This document shows positions 1 to 5,919 of a DNA stretch of 10,911 nucleotides, in pieces (position 1 is the stretch's first letter; each line of letters starts with the position of its first letter). Origin of the DNA: CALDCK01 sp050618055. Lineage in GTDB: Bacteria > Myxococcota_A > UBA9160 > SMWR01. The stretch is from assembly GCA_050618055.1 (NCBI GenBank), contig JBNLVK010000091.1, positions 1-10,911 on the forward strand. The letters are read 5' to 3'. The notes below the pieces were generated by a model that worked only from the letters and a program-made list of their open reading frames with translations, had not been told where the DNA came from and ran no database searches. Position numbers and translations under genes: made by a program.

Positions 1-126
1 GCCGCGCATCCAGAAGGGAGCGCCGTAGCCGTCGAAGGAGCGCCCGCAGCCGACGCCGAACGCCAGGAGCAGGGAGGAGACCAGGAGGAGCGGGAGCCGG
101 TGTGAGCGGAGAGCAGGAGCAATCAT
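1..126 (-). CDS. Lipoprotein N-terminus, truncated at the window edge
   Basis: Reading the minus strand from the ATG at 126-124 gives 42 open codons to the window edge. The product opens with a short basic n-region (R7, H9, R10), a leucine-rich core (residues 11-22) and FGVGC ending at Cys27, a type II signal peptide with lipobox. After the Cys the chain reads GRSFDGYGAPFW. The mature protein is therefore probably anchored to a membrane by lipidated Cys27; the +2 residue is Gly, not Asp, which by the E. coli Lol rule favours the outer membrane (inference). It lies 131 bp downstream of three other lipoprotein genes on the same strand and may belong to their cluster. A weak AGGG precedes the ATG by about ten bases, and an in-frame GTG three codons upstream is an alternative start. 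Function cannot be judged from 42 residues. Confidence 0.6.
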   Translation of the reverse strand, partial: MIAPALRSHRLPLLLVSSLLLAFGVGCGRSFDGYGAPFWMRG

Positions 127-236
127 GGCGCGCACCCTACCAAAATTCGTTTGCCCTGCGCCCCCCGCAAATCGCGTCCACCGACGCCTCCCATCGGAAC
201 GCTGCGGCAAACCTCAGCGGCAGAGCGGCCCCTCTA

Positions 237-249
237 CCGGAGCGTCCGG
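237..249 (-). other. Small hairpin just after the third lipoprotein gene
   Basis: CCGGA-GCG-TCCGG is a perfect 5-bp stem with a 3-base loop, about eight bases past the stop codon of the lipoprotein gene ending at 258. A flanking G-T pair could extend it on the minus-strand transcript. No T-run follows, so it does not meet the pattern of an intrinsic terminator. In the same 127-257 gap I see no gene and no clear promoter for the lipoprotein gene starting at 126. Confidence 0.2.
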
Positions 250-257
250 CGAACTGC

Positions 258-911
258 CTACGAGTTGCCGCACGGCTTTCCTGCCAGGACTGCGGCGCAA
301 CCGCCACCGCTCAGGGAACCGCCCGACCCATCGAACACGCCCTGCTCCACCGCCTCGGCGATCGTGGCCGTGGACAAATCGCGCACTACCTGTTCTACGA
401 CGCCGTTGGGAAAGTTCGATGGTGTAAGGAACACGAGGAAGAGCTGAATCCACGTGTTGATCGTCTCTTCCTTGACGATCTCAGCCAGCAGATTCCCCTC
501 CAGATCCGAGAAGCGCGTAGTGACCCTCATGTGGTCGCTCGCCTTCGCCGGGATCAGCGTCAACGTCAAGCCCGAGAGGAAGGCCAGCCCCACATTCGGT
601 TCGCCGGTATTGAGCAGCTCTACGTCCGCGCGCAGGTCCGATTCGTAGAGGCCGGATCGCACGGTCGCGAAGGCGTCGGAATCCTGATACGCCTTGAGCG
701 TCTGCGTCTGCCAGACCTCGAGCATCGTGGGATTGGCGTCGTGCGCTTGGCCGTTCATCTCGACGGAGCCGGTAAAGATGACCGAGATGGACTTGCCGCT
801 GGAAGACCCGGCGACTTCTCTTCTCTCCAACTTCCCCGCCGGAAAGGAGGCGCAAGCGACTTGCAACGAGACGAGGCCGAGAGCGAAAGCGAGGCGAACG
901 GAGTGGATCAC
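258..911 (-). CDS. Predicted lipoprotein of unknown function (third gene of the lipoprotein operon)
   Basis: 217 residues. The N-terminus (R6, hydrophobic residues 8-18, then QVAC with Cys20) reads as a lipoprotein signal peptide, although Gln at -3 is not the usual Leu/Val/Ile. The mature part has a helix around 64-85, a charged strand region 88-101, a hydrophobic stretch AFLSGLTLTLIP at 110-121, the motif SDLEGN at 135-140, a second hydrophobic stretch 154-163, a C-terminal helix 170-192, and a Gly/Ser-rich tail with Cys205 and Cys214 that could form a disulfide. SDLxGN recurs in the first gene of the operon and AFL..LTL in the second, so these look like diverged paralogues. The start is a GTG at 911, preceded by AAAGGA; it overlaps the upstream stop as GTGA, implying translational coupling. 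I do not recognise the family. An envelope-maintenance or transport-accessory role is only a guess. Confidence 0.8.
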   Translation of the reverse strand: MIHSVRLAFALGLVSLQVACASFPAGKLERREVAGSSSGKSISVIFTGSVEMNGQAHDANPTMLEVWQTQTLKAYQDSDAFATVRSGLYESDLRADVELLNTGEPNVGLAFLSGLTLTLIPAKASDHMRVTTRFSDLEGNLLAEIVKEETINTWIQLFLVFLTPSNFPNGVVEQVVRDLSTATIAEAVEQGVFDGSGGSLSGGGCAAVLAGKPCGNS

Positions 912-1510
912 GGGATTCCTTTCTGGAGGTTGGAGACGGCATCATCCAGGAGCTCGCGGAAGAAGCTGGTGCGTTCTTCAGTCGCCGAGGGGATCGCGTA
1001 GTTCGGCGACCAGAACGACACACTGTGTCGGTCCGAGAGTTCTGCCTTTCCGCTCGCCAGCAACTCGCCCGAGGGACTTCGGATCTCGGCGACACCGGTG
1101 AACTCGGCCGAGTCCGTGAAGATCGGGCCACCGAACCAGATCCAGAGCGTGAGCGTGAGGAATGCTCCCGGGAAATAGGCCGGGTGAACCGAACGCTGCG
1201 CAAAGTAGCGGTCGAGTTCGATCGAGAGCACCAGATCCTCGGGCTTCGCGTTGCCAGGCGCGACCCGGACGTCGCGGAAGTAGCGGCGCTCTTCGATGTA
1301 GCGCGAGAGCTGGAGCGTCAGGGCCTCCGACGTCTGCCGCGTGGCCCGCTCGTCGTCGATCTCGATGAGGTCGACCCAGACGCGCGCGTCGACCCGCTCA
1401 GGCGCCGGCGTTCCCTTCCCGAGGCCAACGCCGGGAGGAAGCGATGCACAGCCGATCGGAATCAACAGCCCGGCGACGAGCAGCTGCCGAAGACGCCCGG
1501 CACGCCTCAT
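908..1510 (-). CDS. Predicted lipoprotein of unknown function (second gene of the lipoprotein operon)
   Basis: 200 residues from the ATG at 1510. An upstream in-frame extension to 1759 exists, but the ATG chosen overlaps the preceding stop as ATGA and begins directly with a signal peptide: RRAGRLR, hydrophobic 9-19, then IGC with Cys21. The mature chain has a Pro/Gly-rich linker (24-37), a strand at 42-51 (ARVWVDLIEI), a helix at 61-76 (LTLQLSRYIEERRYF), a second strand EDLVLSIELDRYF (91-103), the hydrophobic segment AFLTLTLWIWF (116-126), SPSGELL at 145-151 matching the SDLxGN position of its neighbours, and a C-terminal helix 178-196. This strand-helix-strand layout with a helix before a poorly exposed beta segment resembles small transport-auxiliary lipoproteins (LptE or ABC-auxiliary type folds), but that is shape reasoning, not homology. 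Function unknown. Confidence 0.78.
   Translation of the reverse strand: MRRAGRLRQLLVAGLLIPIGCASLPPGVGLGKGTPAPERVDARVWVDLIEIDDERATRQTSEALTLQLSRYIEERRYFRDVRVAPGNAKPEDLVLSIELDRYFAQRSVHPAYFPGAFLTLTLWIWFGGPIFTDSAEFTGVAEIRSPSGELLASGKAELSDRHSVSFWSPNYAIPSATEERTSFFRELLDDAVSNLQKGIP
917..922 (-). promoter_or_regulatory. Ribosome binding site fixing the GTG start at 911
   Basis: AAAGGA on the minus strand, five bases before the GTG at 911-909. It lies inside the end of the preceding lipoprotein gene and supports this GTG rather than an internal ATG as the true start. Confidence 0.6.
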
Positions 1511-2151
1511 GGTGTCGACCCCGGCGTGGATGCTTCCGTCAGCGTCCTGGCGAACTCCCGTGAGCGGAACTCGTCCCGCATCTGCACCAGGATCTGGTCG
1601 AGGGCTTCGTTCGCCGCGATGCTGAACCCGTTGAAGAAATTGAACGTCCGACCCGAGGCCGTGAAGGCACGACTCCAGACCTCGTTCCCGGAGAGATCGG
1701 ACACGGTCACCCGGATCTCCGCGTTGCCCCAGGTCGGAACCAGGATCGGAAAGAACCACGTGTAGTTCTGGAACCAGAACCTCTCGACGTGGTAGTCGAG
1801 ACGTGCGGCACCCTCGGGCCTCGTCGCACGCGGCAGTCCAGCGTGGTCCACCGCCTGCCCGATACGTCGCGCGACTTCGATGTTGTCGTCACCGGTTATG
1901 TAGATGGGCACCATGGGAATCGCGAAGAGCGTCCCCTTTCCCCAGCCGACCTTGCCGTCGATCCCGGTCGAGGATTCTGCGGAGTAGACCGGGGCCATGT
2001 CGCGAATGGGCATCGGGTCACCGGGCAGAGGCGCCTCGTGGATGCCGACGGCACATCCCAGGACAAGCGGCAGGACGAGGGCGAGCGGCCTGCCCCACTC
2101 CAGGCTGCGGATTCGATGCATGCGCCCCCTCGTTGCGGGCCGCATTCGCAT
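1507..2151 (-). CDS. Predicted lipoprotein of unknown function (first gene of the lipoprotein operon)
   Basis: 214 residues from the ATG at 2151, which has GGAGG six bases upstream. ATGs at 2145 and 2121 are in frame; the one at 2121 has a GAGGGGG nearby and would shorten the n-region by ten residues, so the start is not settled. The signal peptide ends LVLGC at Cys33, a good lipobox. The mature protein contains VGWGKGTLFAIPMVPIYITG (68-87), a helix EVARRIGQAVDHAGL (92-106), a strand with aromatic residues (RFWFQNYTWFF, 124-134), the motif SDLSGNEV (151-158) and an amphipathic C-terminal helix (179-202). The closing 15 residues are Ser/Thr/Pro-rich. It appears to head the operon, with a candidate promoter at 2283-2254. 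The +2 residue is Ala, compatible with outer-membrane sorting. Family not recognised. Confidence 0.8.
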   Translation of the reverse strand: MRMRPATRGRMHRIRSLEWGRPLALVLPLVLGCAVGIHEAPLPGDPMPIRDMAPVYSAESSTGIDGKVGWGKGTLFAIPMVPIYITGDDNIEVARRIGQAVDHAGLPRATRPEGAARLDYHVERFWFQNYTWFFPILVPTWGNAEIRVTVSDLSGNEVWSRAFTASGRTFNFFNGFSIAANEALDQILVQMRDEFRSREFARTLTEASTPGSTP

Positions 2152-2157
2152 CCACGG

Positions 2158-2162
2158 CCTCC
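2158..2162 (-). promoter_or_regulatory. Shine-Dalgarno sequence for the first lipoprotein gene
   Basis: GGAGG on the minus strand, six bases upstream of the ATG at 2151-2149. This supports the longer start. A competing purine run, GAGGGGG, precedes the in-frame ATG at 2121. Confidence 0.5.
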
Positions 2163-2253
2163 GGATGGCAGGAGTCCCTCATGAGCCACCCAAGCAGCCG
2201 GATCGAAACCCGGCCGGCGTGACAGATGGGAACTCCAGATTCGTCACGTCGCC

Positions 2254-2283
2254 ATCATGCGATCCCAGCGACGGGTGGGTCAA
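2254..2283 (-). promoter_or_regulatory. Candidate sigma-70-type promoter of the lipoprotein operon
   Basis: On the minus strand TTGACC (2283-2278; 5 of 6 consensus bases) is followed after 18 bases by CATGAT (2259-2254; 4 of 6). Transcription would start near 2247, leaving a leader of about 95 bases before the ATG at 2151. That leader contains a GCCGG/CCGGC hairpin at 2197-2214. The position in the gap upstream of the first lipoprotein gene makes it plausible, but such hexamer pairs also occur by chance. Confidence 0.35.
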
Positions 2284-2323
2284 CACCATTCGGTGACATC
2301 TGGAGCACCACCCGCAGCGCGAC

Positions 2324-2338
2324 CCACGCATTGCGTGG
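2324..2338 (-). other. Hairpin downstream of the P450 gene
   Basis: CCACGC-ATT-GCGTGG is a perfect 6-bp inverted repeat, beginning about ten bases past the P450 stop on the minus strand. There is no T-run after it, so it may mark the 3' end of the P450 transcript or slow processing, but it is not a classical intrinsic terminator. It is also upstream of the lipoprotein-operon promoter. Confidence 0.3.
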
Positions 2339-2348
2339 ATCCGCGGGA

Positions 2349-3605
2349 CTACGCCGCCGCCGCCGGGACCAGCTCCAGGCGGTCGAGGCCGCGGACCAGG
2401 TAGGAGTCGACGAAGCTCGAGGCGGTGCCGCCGCGCTGCATGCGCGTCAGCTCGGGGAGCAGCGCCTCGAAGGCGGTGCGCGCCTCCAGGCGGGCCAGCG
2501 ACGCGCCCAGGCAGAAGTGGATGCCCAGGCCGAAGCCCAGGTGCCCCCGCGTGTCGCGGGTCACGTCGAAGCGGTCCGGATCCGCGAAACGGCGTTCGTC
2601 CCGGTTGGCCGACGCCAGCAGCACGCAGACGCTGGCGTCCGCCGTGATCGCCGTCCCCGCGATCTCGGTCTCCCGGGTCGTGCGCCGGAAGACGTACTGC
2701 ACCGGCGTGTCGAAGCGCAGCATCTCCTCGACCATGTTCGGCAGCCGATCCGGCTCGGCGCGGACGCGTTCGAGCTGCTCCGGGTGGTCGAGCAGCGCCT
2801 TCACGCCGTTGCCGATCAGGTTGGTCGTGGTCTCGTTGCCGGCCACCAGCAGCACGACCACGAACTGGCCGAGCGTCGCCGCGTCGAGCGTCTCGCCGTG
2901 GGCCGGATCGACCAGGGTGCTGATCACGTCGTCGGCGGGCCGGCGCCGTCGCTCGTCGGCCACCTCGCGCATGTACGCGACGAGCTCGCCCATCGAGCGC
3001 AGGAACGGTCCCAGCGTGCCCGTGCGCTGGCTGCCGGAGCTTCCCGCGATGATGTCGTCGCTCCAGCGCTTGAAGTCGGCGTGGCGCTCCTCGCCCACGC
3101 CCAGCAGGTCGGCGATGATGGACACGGGCAGCGGAACGGCCAGGTCCCGCACCACGTCGAAGGGCCGCCCGCCGTGCAGCTTGCGCATGCAGCCAGCCAC
3201 GATCTCCCGCATGCGCGGCTCGAGCCGCCGCACCTGGCGCGGCGTGAAGCCGCGGTTCACGATGGCGCGCATGGCGTCGTGCTGCGGGGGGTCCGAGGTG
3301 ATGATGCTGGACGGAGGCCTGCGGCGCATGCGCAGCGGGTTCAGACGCGCCCGGTACAGGTAGCGCGCGATCTCGAACGCCTCGCCCAGGCCGACCCGCG
3401 CGCGGTCCTTCATCAGGATCTCGAAGGCCGCGGCGGACGAGAAGGTCTCCGCGTCGCGCAGCACCCTGGCCACGTCGGCGTGGCGTGAGACGCACCAGGT
3501 GCCGGTCTTCTCGGCGTAGTGGACCGGGGCCTCGTCGCGCAGCCGCGCGTAGGTCGGGTACGGATCCTGCCAGTCCGGCGGGTCGAGCGGGTCGTAGGCG
3601 ATCAT
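2349..3605 (-). CDS. Cytochrome P450
   Basis: 418 residues, a normal length for a soluble bacterial class I P450, which receives electrons from a ferredoxin and reductase. All diagnostic motifs are visible: the I-helix oxygen-binding motif AGNETT (255-260), the K-helix ExxR as E294-M-L-R297, and the heme loop FGLGIHFCLG with the cysteinate ligand Cys365. The N-terminus DPLDPPDWQDPYPTYARLR and SDPPQHDAMRAIVNRGFTPR (104-123) are typical of bacterial P450s acting on hydrophobic substrates such as fatty acids, terpenes or steroids. The substrate cannot be read from the sequence. No ferredoxin or reductase gene is nearby, so redox partners must be encoded elsewhere. The ATG at 3605 overlaps the TGA of the TetR-family gene as ATGA, so translation is probably coupled and expression controlled by that regulator. 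Confidence 0.95.
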   Translation of the reverse strand: MIAYDPLDPPDWQDPYPTYARLRDEAPVHYAEKTGTWCVSRHADVARVLRDAETFSSAAAFEILMKDRARVGLGEAFEIARYLYRARLNPLRMRRRPPSSIITSDPPQHDAMRAIVNRGFTPRQVRRLEPRMREIVAGCMRKLHGGRPFDVVRDLAVPLPVSIIADLLGVGEERHADFKRWSDDIIAGSSGSQRTGTLGPFLRSMGELVAYMREVADERRRRPADDVISTLVDPAHGETLDAATLGQFVVVLLVAGNETTTNLIGNGVKALLDHPEQLERVRAEPDRLPNMVEEMLRFDTPVQYVFRRTTRETEIAGTAITADASVCVLLASANRDERRFADPDRFDVTRDTRGHLGFGLGIHFCLGASLARLEARTAFEALLPELTRMQRGGTASSFVDSYLVRGLDRLELVPAAAA

Positions 3606-4195
3606 CGCGGGTCGCTCAGGTAGAGCGAGATCAGCACCTCCAGGTCGCCGCGCAACGAGGCGAGGGGCTGGCTGCGGGCGATCAGGTAGCCGAACACGCT
3701 GGTGAGGAAGAGGTGGGTGGCCTGGGCCGGCTCGAGCCCCGGGCGGAGCTCGCCGTCCCTTGCGCCCAGGGCGAAGCGGCGACCCAGATCGAACAGCACC
3801 GGAAACGGCTGGTCCTCGAGGGAGAGCCCCTCCGGACGGCGCGTGTAGATGCGGATCACGTCGCGATGCAGCTCCGGGCTGCCGACCATCTCCTCCGACT
3901 CGACCAGCCCCTCCACGAACTCGTGGAGCGCGTCGCGCAGCGTCGCGCAGTCGCGCAGCCGCTCGACGATGCGCAGCTCCACGTTCCACTGGAGCTCGAG
4001 CAGCACGTGCTCCTTCGTGGGGAAGTGGAAGTAGAAGCTCGGTCGCGAGACACCGGCCCGGCTCGCGATTCGCGCGATGCTCGAGGCGTCGAACCCCTCG
4101 CGGCGGAACTCCTCGAGCGCCGCGTCGAACAGGACGCGGCGGGTCAGCTCGCGCTGGCTCTCGCGCTGCGTGCGGTCGCGGAAGGGCGACTCCAT
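3602..4195 (-). CDS. TetR/AcrR-family transcriptional regulator
   Basis: 197 residues, a usual size for TetR repressors. The N-terminal DNA-binding domain is clear: helix 1 (TRRVLFDAALEEFRREGF, 18-35), then the helix-turn-helix DASSIARIASRAGVSRPSFY (36-55) and the family hallmark FYFHFPTKEHVL (54-65). The C-terminal all-helical part (70-190) would bind a small ligand and dimerise; it is not diagnostic. The gene lies between a hotdog-fold gene (51 bp upstream) and a P450 gene that overlaps its stop by four bases. Two TGAC-N4-GTCA palindromes directly upstream suggest autorepression, with the P450 gene as the co-regulated target. The inducer is probably the P450 substrate or a related acyl or lipid compound (inference). 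The ATG at 4195 fits the hallmark spacing; a GGGAG lies about nine bases before it. Confidence 0.93.
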   Translation of the reverse strand: MESPFRDRTQRESQRELTRRVLFDAALEEFRREGFDASSIARIASRAGVSRPSFYFHFPTKEHVLLELQWNVELRIVERLRDCATLRDALHEFVEGLVESEEMVGSPELHRDVIRIYTRRPEGLSLEDQPFPVLFDLGRRFALGARDGELRPGLEPAQATHLFLTSVFGYLIARSQPLASLRGDLEVLISLYLSDPR

Positions 4196-4217
4196 GGCGG
4201 GAGTCTCCCACGGATTC

Positions 4218-4249
4218 TGACAGGTGTCAATGAATTCTGACTAGCGTCA
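4218..4249 (-). promoter_or_regulatory. Tandem operator candidate for the TetR-family regulator
   Basis: Two inverted repeats share the form TGAC-N4-GTCA: TGACAGGTGTCA at 4218-4229 and TGACTAGCGTCA at 4238-4249. They start exactly 20 bp apart, and both are preceded by ATTC, so ATTCTGAC is also a direct repeat (4214-4221 and 4234-4241). Twenty bases is nearly two helical turns, so two dimers would sit on the same face of the DNA. On the minus strand the first site contains TTGACA (4230-4225), a perfect -35 hexamer, with a weak GAGACT 17 bases on; binding would block a promoter there. The second site overlaps the stop codon of the upstream hotdog gene. That this regulator binds here is inferred from position and symmetry. 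Confidence 0.6.
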
Positions 4250-5068
4250 GGAGGGGTCGCCCTCGCCTCGCAGCCGGTAGATCGCCCGCAGCCGGGCACC
4301 CACCACCGGGCGGCCGTCCGGGTGGAAGACGGCCAGCTCCACGTCCACGAACTCGTGGCCCTTCTTCTCGAACAGGTCGGCGACGCGCTGCTCCACCACC
4401 AGCTCGCTGCCCGGCGCGATGGCGGCGAAGTTCTGGTGCTCGGTCTGGAGGTGCAGCCAGGGGCTCATGCGGACGTTGGCAGCGAGCGCCCAGTTCGACA
4501 TGCCGAGCACGAAGGCCGGGTTGGCGTAGCCCTCCGCGTCGGGTCGCAGCAGCGACGGCATGCCGGCCGGGTCCGCGAAGTAGCGGGTGATCTCGGCCTC
4601 GGGCCAGCGGACCCGGACGGCGCCCAGGCCCTCTTCCCGAAGGCGCTCGAAGACCGCGCGGCTGGCCTGCGGGCGATCGAAGCCGGCGCCGATGCGGGGG
4701 TCGCCGCGCAGGGTCGGCGGCGCGGGCGCGGCGTCGGGCAGGGTCACCGTGGCGCGGGCGCGGACGTCGCCCCCGGGTCCGCGCAGGCCGGCCCGGTAGG
4801 TGTCGCCGGACGCCTCTTCGAGCACCACCTCGAAGGCCTCGCCGTCGTAGACCGGGCGCTCCACCACCACCTCGGCCCGGCCGCGGGCGAGCCAGTCCTC
4901 GCCCCACGCATCCACCGCCGGGTGGATCAGGTAGGCGGACACCACGACCCCCGGCACCAGGCCGCCCTGGAAGCCGAAGCGGTGCGCCACCTCGTCCGAG
5001 TGGATGCGGTTCTCCGACTCGGGCACCGGGTTCCAGGCGACGCCTCGGAACGAGCGGGGGGTGGGCAT
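4247..5068 (-). CDS. Double-hotdog (MaoC/thioesterase-like) protein
   Basis: 273 residues in two halves. The first carries NRIHSDEVAHRFGFQGGLVP (20-39) followed by GVVVSAYLIHPAVD, which matches the MaoC/R-specific enoyl-CoA hydratase signature (N-P-x-H-x-D ... G-x-x-x-x-x-v-x-G). The second half (about 140-268) has strand patterns such as GSELVVEQRVADLFEKKGHE and DVELAVFHPDGRPVVGARLR, consistent with a second hotdog domain. His23 and Asn20 are in place, but the residue five before the His, an Asp in PhaJ-type hydratases, is Ser18 here (Glu17 and Glu19 flank it). Hydratase activity is therefore uncertain; a thioesterase, acyl-binding or divergent hydratase role on CoA thioesters is equally possible. 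It lies upstream of the TetR-P450 pair on the same strand and may share a lipid-processing task. No clear ribosome binding site precedes the ATG at 5068. Confidence 0.8.
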   Translation of the reverse strand: MPTPRSFRGVAWNPVPESENRIHSDEVAHRFGFQGGLVPGVVVSAYLIHPAVDAWGEDWLARGRAEVVVERPVYDGEAFEVVLEEASGDTYRAGLRGPGGDVRARATVTLPDAAPAPPTLRGDPRIGAGFDRPQASRAVFERLREEGLGAVRVRWPEAEITRYFADPAGMPSLLRPDAEGYANPAFVLGMSNWALAANVRMSPWLHLQTEHQNFAAIAPGSELVVEQRVADLFEKKGHEFVDVELAVFHPDGRPVVGARLRAIYRLRGEGDPS

Positions 5069-5130
5069 CGCGCCATGCTATCAGCACGCCGGCCGCCCGA
5101 GCGGGTATCGTTCCGCGACGGCGCCCGCCC

Positions 5131-5910
5131 ATGACACCCGGACGACACCGACGCGACCTGCGCATCCTGCTGCTCCAGATCCGCGACCTCCAGGCCGTGC
5201 GCGTCGAGGAGCACCGCAGCTTCGCCGCCCAGGCCGGTCTCGACCTCGACCAGATCGACGTGCTGAACGTCTTCGACACGCCGCGCTTCGCGCCGGACGT
5301 GGCCGACGGCTACGACGCCCTCTTCGTCGGCGGCGCCAGCGAGGCGAGCGTCCTCGAGCCCGAGCGCTATCCGTTCGTGCCCTGCGCCCGCGACCTGCTG
5401 CTGCACGTGCGCGATACGGCGCAGCCGGTGTTCGCCTCGTGCTTCGGCTTCCAGCTCGCCGTGGTCGCCTTCGGCGGTCGCATCGTGCGCGACGCCGACG
5501 ACTTCGAGATGGGCACCGTACCGATCCGCCTCCGCGCCGACGCCCGCGACGACCCGATCCTGGGCGACGCGCCGGATCCCTTCCTGGCCGTCTCGGTCCA
5601 CCGCGAGCGCTCCACCCGTCCGCCGCCGGGCTGCCTCGAGCTGGCCTACACCGACGCCTGCTGCCACGTCTTCCGGGTCGTGGAGCGACCCTTCTGGGCC
5701 TTCCAGTTCCACCCCGAGGTGGACCGCGCCACCCTGGTCGAGCGGCTCACCCACTTCAAGGACCACTACACCGAGGGCGACGAGCACCTGGCCCGGGTGC
5801 TGCGCGCGGCGCGCGAGACGCCCGAGTCGAACCGGCTGGTGACGAAGTTCGTCGACCGGGTGCTGCTCGGTCGCAGCCCGGGCCCCTCGAGCGACCGGGG
5901 AGCGGTGTAG
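5131..5910 (+). CDS. Class I glutamine amidotransferase-like protein
   Basis: 259 residues. The class I GATase triad is readable: FASCFGFQLAV with nucleophile Cys104 in the oxyanion elbow, and FQFHPEVD with His194 and Glu196. YDALFVGGASEASVL (61-75) matches the glycine-rich oxyanion region of GMP-synthetase-type amidotransferases. Such proteins hydrolyse glutamine (GuaA-like domain) or, when stand-alone, can act on gamma-glutamyl compounds. No synthetase domain is attached, and no partner synthetase is next to it, so the acceptor is unknown. The elbow reads C-F-G-F-Q rather than the common C-x-G-x-Q with H or L, a normal variation. The C-terminal ~55 residues beyond the triad (HFKDHYTEGDEHLARVLRAA onwards) form a helical tail. 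It leads a plus-strand group: the next gene starts nine bases after its stop. It diverges from the hotdog gene across 62 bp without a clear promoter. Confidence 0.88.
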   Translation: MTPGRHRRDLRILLLQIRDLQAVRVEEHRSFAAQAGLDLDQIDVLNVFDTPRFAPDVADGYDALFVGGASEASVLEPERYPFVPCARDLLLHVRDTAQPVFASCFGFQLAVVAFGGRIVRDADDFEMGTVPIRLRADARDDPILGDAPDPFLAVSVHRERSTRPPPGCLELAYTDACCHVFRVVERPFWAFQFHPEVDRATLVERLTHFKDHYTEGDEHLARVLRAARETPESNRLVTKFVDRVLLGRSPGPSSDRGAV

Positions 5911-5919
5911 AATCGGGGG

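Noticed and set aside
127..257. Possible small gene or promoter in the gap before the truncated lipoprotein gene
   Set aside because: No open frame with a signal, ribosome binding site or family motif was found; only a small hairpin is supported.
1511..1759. Longer N-terminus for the second lipoprotein
   Set aside because: It overlaps the first lipoprotein gene by 250 bases, and the signal peptide begins exactly at the ATG at 1510, which overlaps the stop as ATGA.
2190..2230. tRNA T-arm-like sequence GCCGG-GTTTCGAT-CCGGC on the minus strand
   Set aside because: The loop is eight bases, and no matching acceptor stem, anticodon arm or D-arm could be built around it. It is at most a leader hairpin.
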